Shown here piece by piece: positions 34,501 to 46,740 of a stretch of 64,000 bases of DNA. The number at the start of each line of letters is the position of its first letter. Position 1 is the first letter of the stretch. This DNA comes from Lates calcarifer (Eukaryota; Chordata; Actinopteri; Centropomidae): NCBI RefSeq assembly GCF_001640805.2, contig NC_066833.1, positions 6,161,456 through 6,225,455 of the forward strand, written 5' to 3'. Both the position numbers and the translations under genes were made by a program. The notes under the pieces are model-generated. The model was not told the origin of the DNA and did not search any database. It saw only the letters and a list, made by a program, of their open reading frames with translations.

Positions 34501-36371
34501 CTCAACAGTACACATAATGATTTTCACTACACAATGACATTACTTATTGTTATTCATTGAAGCTCTGTCAAAGGTACCCACTGATAACCTAAAAGCAGCC
34601 ATACCTACTGCACACATCACATCTTTGGTATTTATGAATAGTAGAAGAAGTACTCCCACCACTTTTACTTAAGCTTCATACTGCCCCCAGTTCTATTTAG
34701 GCTGGAGACCTGTTGTTATGTATCCCCTCCAGCTGTCTAAAACAAATCCAGATGATATTTCCCATTGATTATAATCAGCTGTTGCAGCCTCATGGTAAAC
34801 AATGGAACAATGATCATGTTTTCTGAGAATCTCCATCTGAATCACAGCATGGAAAGACTGATTCCTTCTGCAGTTTGTCTTTCATTTTTTTGTCTTTCCA
34901 CCTTGTTTTCTTCTGGTTCCAAACAGACATCAGCATCCACTACCAAGAGCAGTAAAACTTTTGCAGAGTGAGAAGAATTGTGCATTTCTTCCCTCAGCAT
35001 GACAGGAAAGTAGTATGGTATAAATCAAGTATTACAGCCTTGAGACTACGTTATGGCATTTATCCTGCATCTGTCTTATATCATATCCTCACTTGAAAGT
35101 CACACAGCACAACAAAATCAGTATATAAAAGTCAACTCAGAAACTCAGCCTTGTATAAACCAACTTTTTACTGGAATGTTTGTTTTAAATTCTGACAGCA
35201 GAAGGAAGACAATGCAATGAACTCTCCATGCAGTAAAGAGTTTATTTACTCCTGCACAACTGAAAATTTTCTTCCACAGCACCACAGGACCACTCATTGT
35301 TGAAGTTCAGATCTCATCTCACACAGATTTCTACAGGTATTCTATACTCTGAGAGTAGAGTTTTTGAGACTGAAAGACATGTTTCATATCTAGCCTCAGA
35401 AATTTGCTCTCTCATCTATAAATAAAGCATTGCCTCTAGAGCTCTAGAGTGAGGTGAGATTTGAGTTGTACTCAACTATCATAGTGTCATTGCCAGTAAG
35501 TAGCACAGATAGATGAAAAAGTTTTGACTCTATCCCCCCTGTGTGCTGATCATCTGTCCTTGTTTGACTGAGGGCCCATATTTCATATCTCACCTCTTAC
35601 TGCTTGCTCTTATTTTAAAGCCCCCTTGAGAAGGAATAAATCTGGCTCTTTATCTCAGCAATAAATATCCTGATTTGAAACGAGATGGGGGTGAGATGTA
35701 GGTCTTTAGGACAGTGTGCATGTGACCTTTTTTTTTTTTTTTTTTTGTGCTGATGTGGGATTTTTACATGTGTTCTTTTGTATATGGACATATGTGCTTG
35801 TAGACATGTCAACACCACAATTTTTTTTGGGTGGGGGACCTAGCAACCTCTTCTCCCTCTTTCTCTCTCATGTAAAAGATGTGTCAGCTTCTACGATAAT
35901 ACAACCCCAATATGAGCCCAGCCAAACCTCACTCGCCTCCAAGAAAAACATTGACTTTCCAGTTTTCAGAAATCCGATCACGTTCTGATAAGACGTGTGT
36001 GGTATTTCTGAGACACCCACCGGATAGCTTTATCTGCCTTGGTCATCACTATGTCAACACTGTCACGGGTGGTGCGTCAGTCTTGTGGATGAATAAGGCA
36101 TCAACACAGTGAGGGTTGGGGGTTCAATTCTCCTGTGCAGCTCAATCCTTTTACCTGGAAATATTCAAGGGTTATATTTCTGCATTTGGAGCACAATACT
36201 GTATATTTACCAGCAAATTTAAATAAAAATTCCTGCAAACAGGACCAGGAAAACAATATCTGCCTGTCTTCTGTCATATGAAACCTTCATTTCACAGTTA
36301 CAGCAGGCTGAATAAATTTACTTTCAAGGATATCAAATTATGCATGAAATATTTTGCCATGTTTGTACTAG
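31535..36371. other. Unique AT-rich sequence, no gene recognised
   Basis: Contains a short CA run (32051-32064), a possible hAT end at about 32441-32560, and a T tract at 35730-35746. Open frames are short and unrecognised. Nothing supports an exon. Confidence 0.5.
32441..32560 (+). mobile_element. Possible degenerate hAT terminal fragment
   Basis: CTAGAGATGCTCCATTCCAA, TACACTGCATCAGCATCAGG and GCTGATACGGACCTTTTTAA resemble the start of fish hAT elements (TAGGGATGCACCGAT...GATACTGCATCGGTATCGG...GCCGATACTGACC). Only one end is recognisable, with no target duplication. It is diverged from the hAT copy at 8.7 kb. Confidence 0.4.
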
Positions 36372-36421
36372 TCCAAGTGTAAGTATATGTGGAATAATGG
36401 ACACATATACTTACACTTGGA
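36372..36421. repeat. Perfect inverted repeat, 20-bp arms, 10-base loop
   Basis: The left arm CCAAGTGTAAGTATATGTG (36373-36391) is the exact reverse complement of CACATATACTTACACTTGG (36402-36420), separated by GAATAATGGA. One further T-A pair extends the stem on the outside, to 20 bp. Such perfection in otherwise decayed DNA suggests recent origin or selection. The stem is shorter than a typical animal pre-miRNA. It may be a tiny foldback element. Confidence 0.95.
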
Positions 36422-39400
36422 AGGTCAAACTCAGGAGTGACTTTCTTTATAGACAACAAGAGGACTACATGTTCATCAGTGTCACAACTATGCAGTTTAG
36501 ACATCTCTTCAATATCTGGCATTACAACTAGCAATATGATCAGACATTTACGTAGCAACCAATCAGCATTTAGCATTGACACAAAGAAAGAGGAGGAAAC
36601 AAATCTACTATAAACTAGAAAATTGCAGGTATAAATGTATCAACCAGGCTTGAAATCTCTTCACATATCAAATGTAAGAATGGTTATAGCAATATTTATG
36701 CGGATGTCAGGCCAGGACCTATTCATTAAGCCATCACCATCAGACTGCTACACAAGGTTCTAAGAAAGCGTGAATGATGTCCTTTTTTTAGACAGAGACT
36801 GAAAGGGCAAGGTGTTGCGTCAGTATGGGTTCATATAAACTATGCAGTAGACATTCAGACATCTGTATCACAGTTTCTCCTGCACTTCAGTTAAAGCCAT
36901 TATTAATGCCATTGTTTGAAACTGCAATTGAAGCCAATCTGGTCATGAGTTGTTGTTACCTGTGTTTAGAACTGTGTCCCGTAGCCCATTCACTGGAACA
37001 CATGTAACGTGTTCCAAATAAAACCTTACCCCAGCTGCAGCACTGTGACTCTAACCACCACCTTGGCTGCAGAGCTGCTGTGGTTTGATGCGTGCTGTGC
37101 CTCAGGGAGAGGGATTATCTAGTATTCATCAAGAGATTTCTGATAATGGCTCCTGGCATGAAACACACATTCTTTAGGCATATCACCTGTGTGTTGGCTC
37201 ATGTCTTGCATTTTTAGATTCTGCAAAGTACAACCGGAAGCATAAGTACTCCACAGTATGTTATATTTGCGTAGTTATGTGATTAGTAATTAAATATTAT
37301 TTGGCATTTTCAAGTCATGTAAATGCCACTTAATTTGACATTTTGTTTTTATTCCATGTTGAGATCAGTTGTGGAATTGATAAAAACTGAAAGTTGTATG
37401 AGTGATAAAAATAAACTGATGAAGCAAAACCTAATGAAGGAAGACAGAAATGGCTGTGACAAAGTACAATATTCTTTTTTAAGAATTCAATTTATTTATT
37501 ATAAAACCAAACACAAATAAACACACAAAGGAAAACAAATGAGGAGAGACAATACATTCCTTTTTGTTCTCTCAAAATACATCTGACCTTTTCATATTAT
37601 GCATTTGATTACAGACAATTAACATGATAGCCCATGCCTCTAAAAAACAATATAAATAAAAAAAAAATAGCATTAATGTGAGGTTGTTGTTTAAATTAAT
37701 ATATTTTCTGTCTGGACCAGACTGGTAGCTACCACAGGAGCCGTACATAATGTTAAGACACAACATTACAACCTAATAACATACCAAAAAACAAAACAAA
37801 ACCAAAAAAAGCAAATTTATGATATGATCAAACTAAAGCCCTTGAGGGGAGGGACATATCCCCCTGATTGATAGCATACATGTGTGAATGAATGGATGCC
37901 CCCATTAAATCATATATATAAGTATATGCAAATTTCTCTGATTACACTGTATTACATTGTTTACCACTGCCTTCACCATGAGCATCCATTTAACTGGCAA
38001 ATGGCTATCTGTACTATGTGCATTGAAATGTGACTCATTAGCTCAGTTAAAGCAATGCCACTACCATGTTGGCACAGAAATCTCTCTTTGTCTTCCTGGT
38101 TAGAGCCTCACCAATGTTTACATGTTTTTGTCCTTTTATCTGTCTTAGTTTTTTCCCCTTACACTGCCTCATTAATTTACCAAATGTGAGGTGGCCACAG
38201 AATACAGTACAAAGGTACTTGAAAGGTAAAAAGTATGTCTGTGGTCAGTTGCAGGAAATGGGTGTTGTTGTGTTTCATATTAAGCTTCAACAGAGACAGA
38301 AAAAGGTCAAAAGTTACTGAGAGTGGATTACTCTGTGTTCTTTTAGCATGTGACAACTGTTATGGCCATATGCGTTCCTGGTGCTTTGTTTGCACCTCTC
38401 CTCTTCTGTCCTCTACCTACAGATGCTACCTGATCAGCTATCAATGAGGTGCACCTGGCTGTGAAGTGCCTCTGATACTGAGTGGCGATATAAAATAACT
38501 TTGTGCTTTTCTGTCTCTCCATTGCACTTTAAAAAATAAGGCAATAACATTTAAAAATCATTCAAATGACAATATTTTTGGTAAGATCTAGTTTTCTACA
38601 GCATATTAACTAACAAATAATCATTCCCTGAAGGAAATTCACCAATCAAAACTACAAGAAGTGCATTGACCAGGCATATAACTGTAGTGTGTGGTCATGC
38701 ACATATAAAGGCAGTACAATTCCTGTATAAACTCTGTACTACCCCTAAACAAGCCCTATTTCTCTCAATGTGTTTACTCTTCTTCAGCACAGGGTTGAGA
38801 GTAATTTCACTCAATAAGCCCTGTGGCTGGCTGTCTCCACCACCAGCACAGCAATCATAAACTCAGGCACTAAACACAACCTCTTAACAAAAGTAATAAC
38901 CATCATGGTGAAGTAGGATTTGTGAAAGTTATTTCACAGATCTGGTTCTGTTAGCTTTCCATGAACAAAATGGAAGCCTGAAATGGGTAAATAAAGGAGG
39001 ATGAATTCAGAGCCTCCTCTGCATAGTGAATGTGTCTGTTGTCAGCAAAATGAAAAGCTGTCTTCTCTCCCTCTGACTCACGCACACACACAATTGATTT
39101 CCTCCTAACTGTCTGCATCTCCCTCTGTGTTGCTCTCTGCCCATATCTGTATATGCAATGTGAGTCACCTTTAACCTTTTGTCCCACTTCTTACTCAACA
39201 AACCTCCTCCTTTGACAGTGACACATTTGTTACAGCAAAGCCCTAATCTCTCCATAATCAACGTGCTTCCAAGCACAAAAACAATTATCATCTCTTCCTT
39301 TCACCCACAGATCCTGCTGTGCCATTTGTCACTGACTAAATAATTACATGTAAACATCAAGGCTAAAATTAAGCTGCAAAGGGTGGAATTTAGACAGCTC

Positions 39401-39461
39401 AGTTGACATGATGTCTTAGATTACACTTTCTGGGACATTTTCAACACTACTTATAGGAGAC
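36422..39461. other. Unique AT-rich sequence, no gene recognised
   Basis: Only short, unrecognised open frames. A-rich stretches lie near 37656-37669 and 37785-37811. No interspersed repeat that I can name. Confidence 0.5.
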
Positions 39462-39545
39462 TGAAGTTGAAGAAGAAAAAGTTGAAGAAGTTGAAGATGA
39501 AGCTGAGCCCGAAAGTCTCAGTCTCAGTCTCAGTCTTAGTCTCTT
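39462..39545. repeat. Short tandem repeats: GAAGTT-type and AGTCTC-type
   Basis: AAGTTGAAGAAG units (39466-39502) are followed by AGTCTCAGTCTCAGTCTCAG units (39515-39544). The second run directly adjoins the 3' end of the minus-strand LINE fragment and may be its tail, read as (GAGACT)n on the minus strand. Confidence 0.75.
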
Positions 39546-39715
39546 ATCTGAAGTCGGGTCGCGGTGGTAACAGGCTAAGCAGGGCATTCCAGACATCCCT
39601 CTTCCCAGCAACATTTTCCAGCTCTTCCTGGGGGATTCCAAGGCATTCCCAGGCCAGATGAGATATGTAGTCTCTCCAGCGCGTTCTGGGTCAACCCCAG
39701 GGTGAGCCTGAGAGT
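39546..39715 (-). mobile_element. 5'-truncated LINE 3' end, minus strand
   Basis: On the minus strand: GAGAGACTACATATCTCATC, TGGCCTGGGAATGCCTTGG, CCAGGAAGAGCTGGAAAATG, TGGGAAGAGGGATGTCTGGA and CTTAGCCTGTTACCACCGCG. It is the same LINE C-terminal coding region as the plus fragment at 24372-24480, but reaching further 5'. The apparent 129-codon open frame over it is in the wrong phase for the LINE protein. Confidence 0.75.
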
Positions 39716-39916
39716 GAAACTCTCCATTTACTGATTGATCTCCACTGTCATTACTAGTTTTCACCCCCTTTTTTTTCAAGAGTAACTCAACAATATTGCA
39801 ACAATATTGCATCAGAATATATTGGAAACTTTCCACAGACCAGAAACAGTTGTTCAGCCTGGTGTTTGGGCTTCAGCATCCTGACTTACCCAAGCAAATA
39901 ATCATCTTTGAACATT

Positions 39917-39925
39917 ACTGTCATT
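39917..39925. repeat. Left 9-bp target duplication of SINE
   Basis: ACTGTCATT, repeated exactly at 40192-40200 on the other side of the SINE. Confidence 0.85.
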
Positions 39926-40191
39926 GGGCGGCTGTGGCTCAGGAGGTAGAGCAGTCGCCCACCAATCAGAAGGTTGGTGGTTCAATTCCTCCAGTCTGCA
40001 TCCGAAGTATCCTTGGGCAAGATACTGAACCCAAAAATTGCTTCTGATGTGTGTCACATCGGTGTGTGAATGTGTTTAGATAGCACATTATGTATAGAAC
40101 ATGTGCTGTGTGAATGTGATCTGTAGTGTAAGCACTTTGAGTGGTCAAAAAGACTAGAAAAGCGCTATATAAGTACAGTCCATTTACCATC
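39926..40191 (+). mobile_element. tRNA-headed SINE (family 1), full length with target duplication
   Basis: Begins GGGCGGCTGTGGCTCAGGAG (A-box like), with GTGGTTCAATTCC (B-box like), then CGAAGTATCCTTGGGCAAGA, GTAAGCACTTTGAGTGGTC and ACTAGAAAAGCGCTATATAA, ending CATTTACCATC. The exact 9-bp duplication ACTGTCATT on both sides marks retroposition and defines the ends. It is the best-preserved of the three family-1 copies in the window (others: 12207-12472 and 17046-17329). Confidence 0.93.
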
Positions 40192-40200
40192 ACTGTCATT
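40192..40200. repeat. Right 9-bp target duplication of SINE
   Basis: ACTGTCATT, identical to 39917-39925. Confidence 0.85.
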
Positions 40201-43200
40201 CCATGGAAAGGGTTTTCTTGCTGAACTGCCATGGTGAGGAAGTAATATGCCACTATCAGTAATGATGACAGTGCTCTGAATGCTAGAAATTTCAAGATTT
40301 TGTGAGGGCAAGGTGTCCCGAGGTCAGCTGTCTGACCTGTCTGTCAGTGTCTGTCTGTCTGTTTCTGTGTTGCCTGCCCCTCCCCCTTGCTCTCTGTCTC
40401 TCCTGCTGGGTCTGCCTGCTTGCCACTCCACACCTGCCGTGCCTCTGCAATCAAGCTCATCTGTTTCCCATCAGCTCATCACCCAGGATGCACTTAATCC
40501 CTGCTCCTGCCTTCAGTCCCTGCTGGATCATCACTCCTAGGTTTGTGAAGAGAGAAGTTCGGCTCTTCTTACTCTTGCGTCTGCTCTACTAAGTAGTGCT
40601 AGTCTGTTTCTAACTACCTGTTTTCCCTGTTCTGTTTCTGCCTGCCTGCCTGCCAGTCTGCCTGCCAGCCCATCTTACATTTCCTCCAGTCTGACTGCCA
40701 CTCTACTTCCCATCAGGACCAGCACCTCCAGCAGCACAACCATTTTTTTTCTTTCCACCTGAAATAGATAATCTATAATAGATAATCTGTTCTTTTTTTT
40801 TTTTTTTTTTTTTATCTGCGTCTGTATCTGTGGGTGGGCTGCTGTCAGTTCAAATCATAGAATGGGTCAATTTAATGCTTAAAACACATATTTCCACTAC
40901 ATATAATTTGAAAATATTCAGAACTATGGTCAGATTTGATGTGAGGTCAGTGGACAAAAACTATCCCGCCCTCCAGAAAGTCAGCCCCACAAATTTATGA
41001 TTTACAATTCCCATTAGCAGGGACATAAAACACTGCAGATGGGTAAACACTCTTAGCAGAGAAGACAGGGGTGAAAAAATAAAGACTTGACCCAGCCGTC
41101 ATACAAACCAGATAGAGAGAGAGGAGATGAAGAGGGCAAGAAGATGTGAGGAGGAGGAACGAGGGAGATGGAGAGGGTGTGAGGAGAGGACTAGAGATGA
41201 AGCGAGAGAAGGGATCGCAGGCTGAGGCTTCATGCCAGATGTCTAATCACTCATGTGACGCCTTGGCAGAGCCTGGAACTCACTCACTAACTTTAGGTGG
41301 TGAAGACATCAGCTGTCGGTCAGAGCTGTCTTCAGCACACACACTTGTAAGGGCATAGAAATTTGCTTGATAAGAGGGTGAACTGAGCCAGTGCTTCATC
41401 CAGATTTAATAAGATGGTGGTGGGTAGGGAGGTTGATGAAACTTCTTACATTTTTCCTGGAAATTTATGGTTGAATTATTTGAGCTAACAAGGGGAAGAC
41501 CACATGGCTGTGATCTGGACTACACTGCAGTACTACAAAAAACACAGTTTTAACATCAACCTGATCTGCCCAAAGAGTGTTCAGTATATACTGCTACCAT
41601 TGCTGCTACTACTGGACACTGGAATTAATATAGAAGCAATTTATTGGAGTAAAGACCCGGACACTGACAACTGTTTTAACACACCCTTGTCCAGAATAGC
41701 ACTGGCAAGATAAATGTTAAGACTAGAACATGCTCATGCATGAGTGAAGATGTAGGAATGTAGTTTGGAGACATTCATACAGTATATATGTTTTTCTTAT
41801 TTATTGATTTATTTCTGTTGCCCCTCGGCAAGCTGCTGCAACCTATCGTTACCCATATCACTGTTCTGTGCAAGGACTGGGCACAGATCATAACTTGTGT
41901 ATTCTGACATGTCCATATAAGAAAATTCTATACAATTTATATTTGGTGCCAACAGTGCTAGTGCAGGAAGTAGTGAACCATACTATGGAATGTAAGTGTG
42001 TGGAGGTTGGGGTTGTGGATCCAAGTGCAAGAAACCAGTTCGTCAGTCTGCAATCAGTGTTTCTCTACTGTAACCAAAGTCTGTACTTAACCTTAACCAA
42101 GTATCTCAGTCACCAAACCCTAACTGTACCTTAACCATAGTTCATTTTCCAATAATAATAGCCAATCTTAAATTTGTGATGCTGATATGACTTGACTATG
42201 AACAAGATTTATCATTACAGACTAGTTTGGTTCATCACTGATATAAAATTCTGCTTTCTGGTTTGACTTAAAAAAAATACACAGTTATAAAGAAGATATT
42301 CAGTCATTACTGGTTTTTGTGGACCATATCTTAGATGCACATTCATCAGGCAGTTTATATTAAGACACTGTGCTGTGGGCTGCTCTTCAACCAAACCAGA
42401 CGCTAATTAGAAATCTTGTATCGCTCTGCCTACTTTAAACTCTTTGTCCGCGTGTCTTTGTCAGCTGTCTGTTTGGCATTATGAAAGCTTGAGCGAGCAA
42501 TGATCCAATTAGTCAAATCCAGACCCAGACCAAAGGTTGGCTTATATAAGGTTGTCTCCTTTGTGTAGAATTGGACAGCGCAGCGGTTGGTTGTTTTGAT
42601 TGGATAAACCAGCTACCTGAATGAATGTTTTCATTACAAGCACCAGCAGTGCTTAATTTCCATAACAGCTCCAGGCCTTCAAATGCATCAAGGGTGTAAA
42701 TATGTACGATCTTGAAGTACATGTCCCACTCATCATTAGTGGGTACACAGTGTACATGTGCGTACATCTGCTGTGTGCACTGAAGATTGTTTTCATCAGC
42801 CTAATTTTCTTTGCACATACATTAAATCTGTTTATTTCTTACTTTTAAGAATATTTTCATAGAATATTTAATGAGACATTTACATTTATAGTCATTTCAC
42901 AATAAATGTCTCTCGGGTTATATACATGTCTTTTTTTTACAGCAGGCAGACAGCAAGAGTGTAATCCTCGCATATACATACACATCACTTCAATAAACCA
43001 CTGAAACTAGAACATGAGGAAAACCTAAACACACAGAGGGAGAGAGTCCAGAGAATGTATTAGGCTGTGAGTATGAGAGAGTCCAAACAAGCCATCACGT
43101 GCTGTCAAAATAGCTTATCTTATCTTATCTTAATGCCTGATTCCTGCAGTTTGCAGCTCGTCACAACAAGGGGGATGATTTGGAGATGGGGGGGTCACAG

Positions 43201-45298
43201 GGTCAGCACAGGATTAATGGAATAGCATAAGGTATTTTTTCTTATATATAAATCTACCATCATATTTCCACTGTAATCTTGGTGGGAAATGCCTTTAGCT
43301 TGTGAAATAATGAACATCTCACAGCTTGTGGGCTTTATCCAGTAATTCATCATTAAAGAGGAAATAAAAAACCTGCTTTTTGTGTGTCAGAGATCATAGT
43401 TCTCTGTGTGTTTGTGTCTGCAATTTGAAGTTATACTTCATCTTTAGGAGGATGTGAGCCAGAGACTGGTTGAGAAGCAATGTCTGAATACTTAAAGGAG
43501 GACTTGAAGTTTTCCAGGAATGATTACATTTCCTGAACAAATGGTTTTGAGATGAGGTCACAAAAATAAAGACAACATTTAACTTTTGGAAATTTCTGTG
43601 ACTCTCACCACCTGTGAACGTTTGTAGCACCATGCAGCACACAACACCAGGTCAATAAGAGCCTCTGTTGCTGCTTTGTGGATTAAACTTTGTTTCACTT
43701 TTGGGTGGCTTCTTTAAATTAAAGTTGCAATATATATTAGTGCTGTCAGTGGTGTCAGACTTATTGAACAGCCTGGCAGCAGAAATATTCACTTCTAATA
43801 ATTTTTTTTTTTGAGTGAGCATTGTCCTTCCAATCAATGGGAATAGGTCAAACTCAGGGGTTGGAGTTCACAGATGTCAGTCCATACATGAACACACACG
43901 TGAGCACACATGAGAACAGATTTTGCTGCAGCTGACCCCTGTGCTTGAACCTCATTTCATGGAAATCATTCCATAATAGTAGATAATTCAGTCTGGACCA
44001 GCAGAAATGTGCGATGATGATGGTGTATGTTCTTAACCTGTGCCATGACAACACTTGACAACGAAACTTGACTGTTACTATTGTATTATATGTTGCGGAT
44101 ATTCTTAAGTGTTTGATGATAGCTGTTTACTAGGCTGTTTCAAGGATGATTAATGTCCTGACTTTTCAACCAGTCAAGTAAGACTTCCTCCCACAGTGAG
44201 CGTCATCTCATTGTCATCATGCATAGTTTTGCAGCCATGTGACTTTAGAACTGTGCTGAATTGTATCAAGACCTCATAGGATTTAAGCCACTTCCATTTC
44301 TGATTGTGAGGATCAGTAAAGTGAGCAAACACTGCATCCAGGTCAGTAATGACTGAAGGTTCAAAGTTGCACGGGACCAAAACTGTAACTGAAACCTGAT
44401 AATCCCTCACCTGCTCTGGCTTTTATTCTACAACTACAACTGTGATGGTTTGTCATGTTATTTATCTAGGCTTTCTTTTGCCCTCAGACGTGACTGAAAC
44501 CATTAAAACTATCTGAGAATGGAGGCTATTTTACAAAGGCATGGTGTATTTTTAATGGCTTTGATAGTCTATGTCAGTCATACACTGAACACAGTGGACT
44601 CAGAGACAGATGCAGAGTACCACCATAAAAGCATGTTAAGAGATATTTTAATATGCTAGGAAATTGCAATATGTTATTAAACTCTTTAAACTCTCTTAAT
44701 CAAGCCATACTGCTACAATCCATTAAGCCACATAATGACGTAAACTTGATAACAGCAACCTGTATGATGTTGGTTAGGACTGAATGTAGCCTGATCCCAA
44801 CTACTGCCACCCATTCAAACTGCAGAGCATGACTGTACAACATCTGAAAAACCCTACCCAATACCTTTTCCATGGCAGAACTGGACTCAACTTTCTGAAA
44901 CCTACACTTTCACGCTAACTTTGCATGTCTTTTGAAGGTTTGTCAGAAAGGGTTAGGGTTGGGGAGGACCAACCAATATGTTCTCATTTTCCAAATACAC
45001 TAATACAAATACATACATATTTATGCATCTGTTGTTCCATATTCTAAATGCAGTAGTAACTAGACATACAAGAATAAAGAAAAGAAAACGTAAGGGAAAA
45101 GAGTGGAAACACCCTTTCTCTATTCAAATGTGTGTGTGTGTCCCTCCACACAAGGCTACATGGCTCAACACAATGGCCTATTCTCACATCAGCACAGTGC
45201 ATTTGAATAGCAAAGGCTACTGGGGCACACTGGGTGGAGGTGAACAACCCCAGTGTAGTACAATCTGTCTGCGGGAGGAGCACTGGCTGACACTGATG
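40201..45298. other. Unique sequence with simple repeats, no gene recognised
   Basis: Contains CTGT-type runs (about 40331-40370), CTGCCTGC-type runs (about 40638-40672), a T tract (40793-40813), a purine-rich stretch (41110-41220) and a TTATC run (43117-43132). The open frame from 41146 is a by-product of the purine-rich stretch. No exon or transposon is recognised. Confidence 0.5.
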
Positions 45299-45350
45299 CA
45301 CACACATATACACAGACACACAGACACACACACACACACACACACACACA
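45299..45350. repeat. (CA)n microsatellite
   Basis: CACACATATACACAGACACA leads into about 12 uninterrupted CA units. A 166-codon open frame and its minus-strand partner cross the repeat without any recognisable domain. Confidence 0.93.
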
Positions 45351-45822
45351 ATGAGCTGTTTATTTTATCACTGATCTCAGTTTTTCTGGCTTGTTGGCTG
45401 TTTGGGTTTCCAGATTCTTTTTTGAGTTTCTGTCTTGTTTTTATTATTTTCTTTCAGTTCAGTTTGGCACATTTGTAGCTATGTGGATCCCTTCTCTCTC
45501 TGTCTTTTGACTGTTAAGTCTCAGCATCCAGGAAGAGACTACAAAGATCCCCCCCTCCCCAAATTTGGAGATAATAATGTAAATTCTGAGGAAAATTACA
45601 TTAAGATAGATAAATGTCTGTGCAAGCTGTAAAGTCTCCTTTTTCTTCCCACCACCCCTCACTCATAATCACAATGATCTTTTTCTCCCTCCTTTTTTCC
45701 ACTCTGTGACAGTTTGGAGTAAGCTGTCAACCCTCCTTATAACCCCCTTCATCCATTTCCCCCACACCTCCTCCTACTTTTGGCCTCAGCCCCTCCCCCT
45801 GTTTACCCCCTTCCACCTGACT

Positions 45823-45960
45823 AGCCAATGGGACCAGACAAGCTTGTCCGGGCGGGGAATGACTGGGGAGCAGGAGGGGGTGGGGATGACTGCCTGGACA
45901 GGACCAAACACCGTGCCAGCCAGATAGGCAGGAGCAGAGAGACAGAGTACATAAGCCTTG
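45823..45960 (+). promoter_or_regulatory. Candidate promoter upstream of a possible first exon
   Basis: A CCAAT box (45825-45829, in AGCCAATGGG) and a GC box (GGGCGGGG, 45850-45857) lie 28 bases apart in the most GC-rich part of the window. A weak TATA-like TACATAAG follows at 45948-45955. About 320 bases downstream is an ATG in good context leading to a consensus splice donor. The two boxes fit a Pol II promoter, but short motifs of this kind also occur by chance. Confidence 0.35.
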
Positions 45961-46279
45961 ATTCAGTTTAAGAAAATCTAACGTTTCTTGCTTGTTAATG
46001 GATGGTTTGTTTACAAATGAATAAAACTCCTCTTCCTGTTGCCTCCTCTCAATGCATCGACATAGCTGCAGGTGAGAAGGACAGAGTTTCTGAGCTTGAG
46101 ACCTGAGAAGAGCAGAAGAAGAGGAGGAGGAGGTACACAGGAAGTAAGGAATACACTAAACTTGAAGAGGGCAAAGGAGGCAATCAAGAGCATCAAACTG
46201 AGCCGATGTCAACTGAGCTGGCTGAGGTTGTCAGCGCTGACCTCTGACTAACACACAGACACTTGCACAATCCTGAACA

Positions 46280-46396
46280 ATGCCAGCAGGAGGACAGAGG
46301 TTTTCTGACATGGAGATGTTAGTAGGGATGGAGGATGAGCAAGTGGACAAGGCCAGAGGCAGAGCTGGGAGCTGTGTGGAGTTTTACACTATCAGG
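46280..46396 (+). CDS. Candidate first coding exon of an unidentified vertebrate gene
   Basis: An ATG with A at -3 (GAACAATGC) opens a 39-codon frame that ends exactly at a consensus 5' splice site (AGG|GTAAGT, intron from 46397) in phase 0. An in-frame TGA lies six bases upstream, so the ATG is the true start of this frame. The peptide starts MPAGGQRFSDMEMLVGMEDE and ends GSCVEFYTIR. It is acidic in the first half, with no signal peptide or membrane segment. Another good donor (CAG|GTGAGA) at 46072 could end a 5' untranslated exon. I do not recognise the gene and found no convincing second exon, so this may be a chance frame. CCAAT and GC boxes lie about 430-455 bases upstream. Confidence 0.35.
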
Positions 46397-46740
46397 GTAA
46401 GTTTTGTCTTGCTTTTGTTGTTGTTAAAATTGAGAGAGGGGAGAGGAGGTGGATCATAAACGTTTCCACTTATGAACATACTTCTGGAATACTGTGGAAT
46501 TGGAGAAATGTGTATCAGATTAGAGTCTTAGCCTGTGTATTTTGTGTGGGAAATCAGGGAATACTAAGGAATTTCACAGGAAGACACCAGAACATGTTCT
46601 CCCACCTGTTGCCTTTCTGAGAGGAAAAATAGCCAAACCAGGTATGAAATACCACAGAAATAAAATAATAAACTGTAGAAAAATCATGGAAGCCCACTGT
46701 GGGAATATTTTATGATGCTCAATGTGATGTGTGACAGTGT
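46397..46740. other. Possible start of intron 1; nothing else seen
   Basis: If the preceding exon is real this is intron. No repeats or open frames of note. Confidence 0.35.

Noticed and set aside
36061..36160. SINE or tRNA-like stretch (GGTGGTGCGTCAGTC ... GGGGGTTCAATTCTCC)
   Set aside because: A B-box-like motif is present, but no body or tail of either SINE family follows; too little to call.
41146..41358. Arg/Glu-rich open frame
   Set aside because: Explained by the purine-rich composition of 41110-41220.
44978..45478. 166-codon plus-strand open frame
   Set aside because: Crosses the CA microsatellite, has no recognisable domain, and the opposite strand is open as well.
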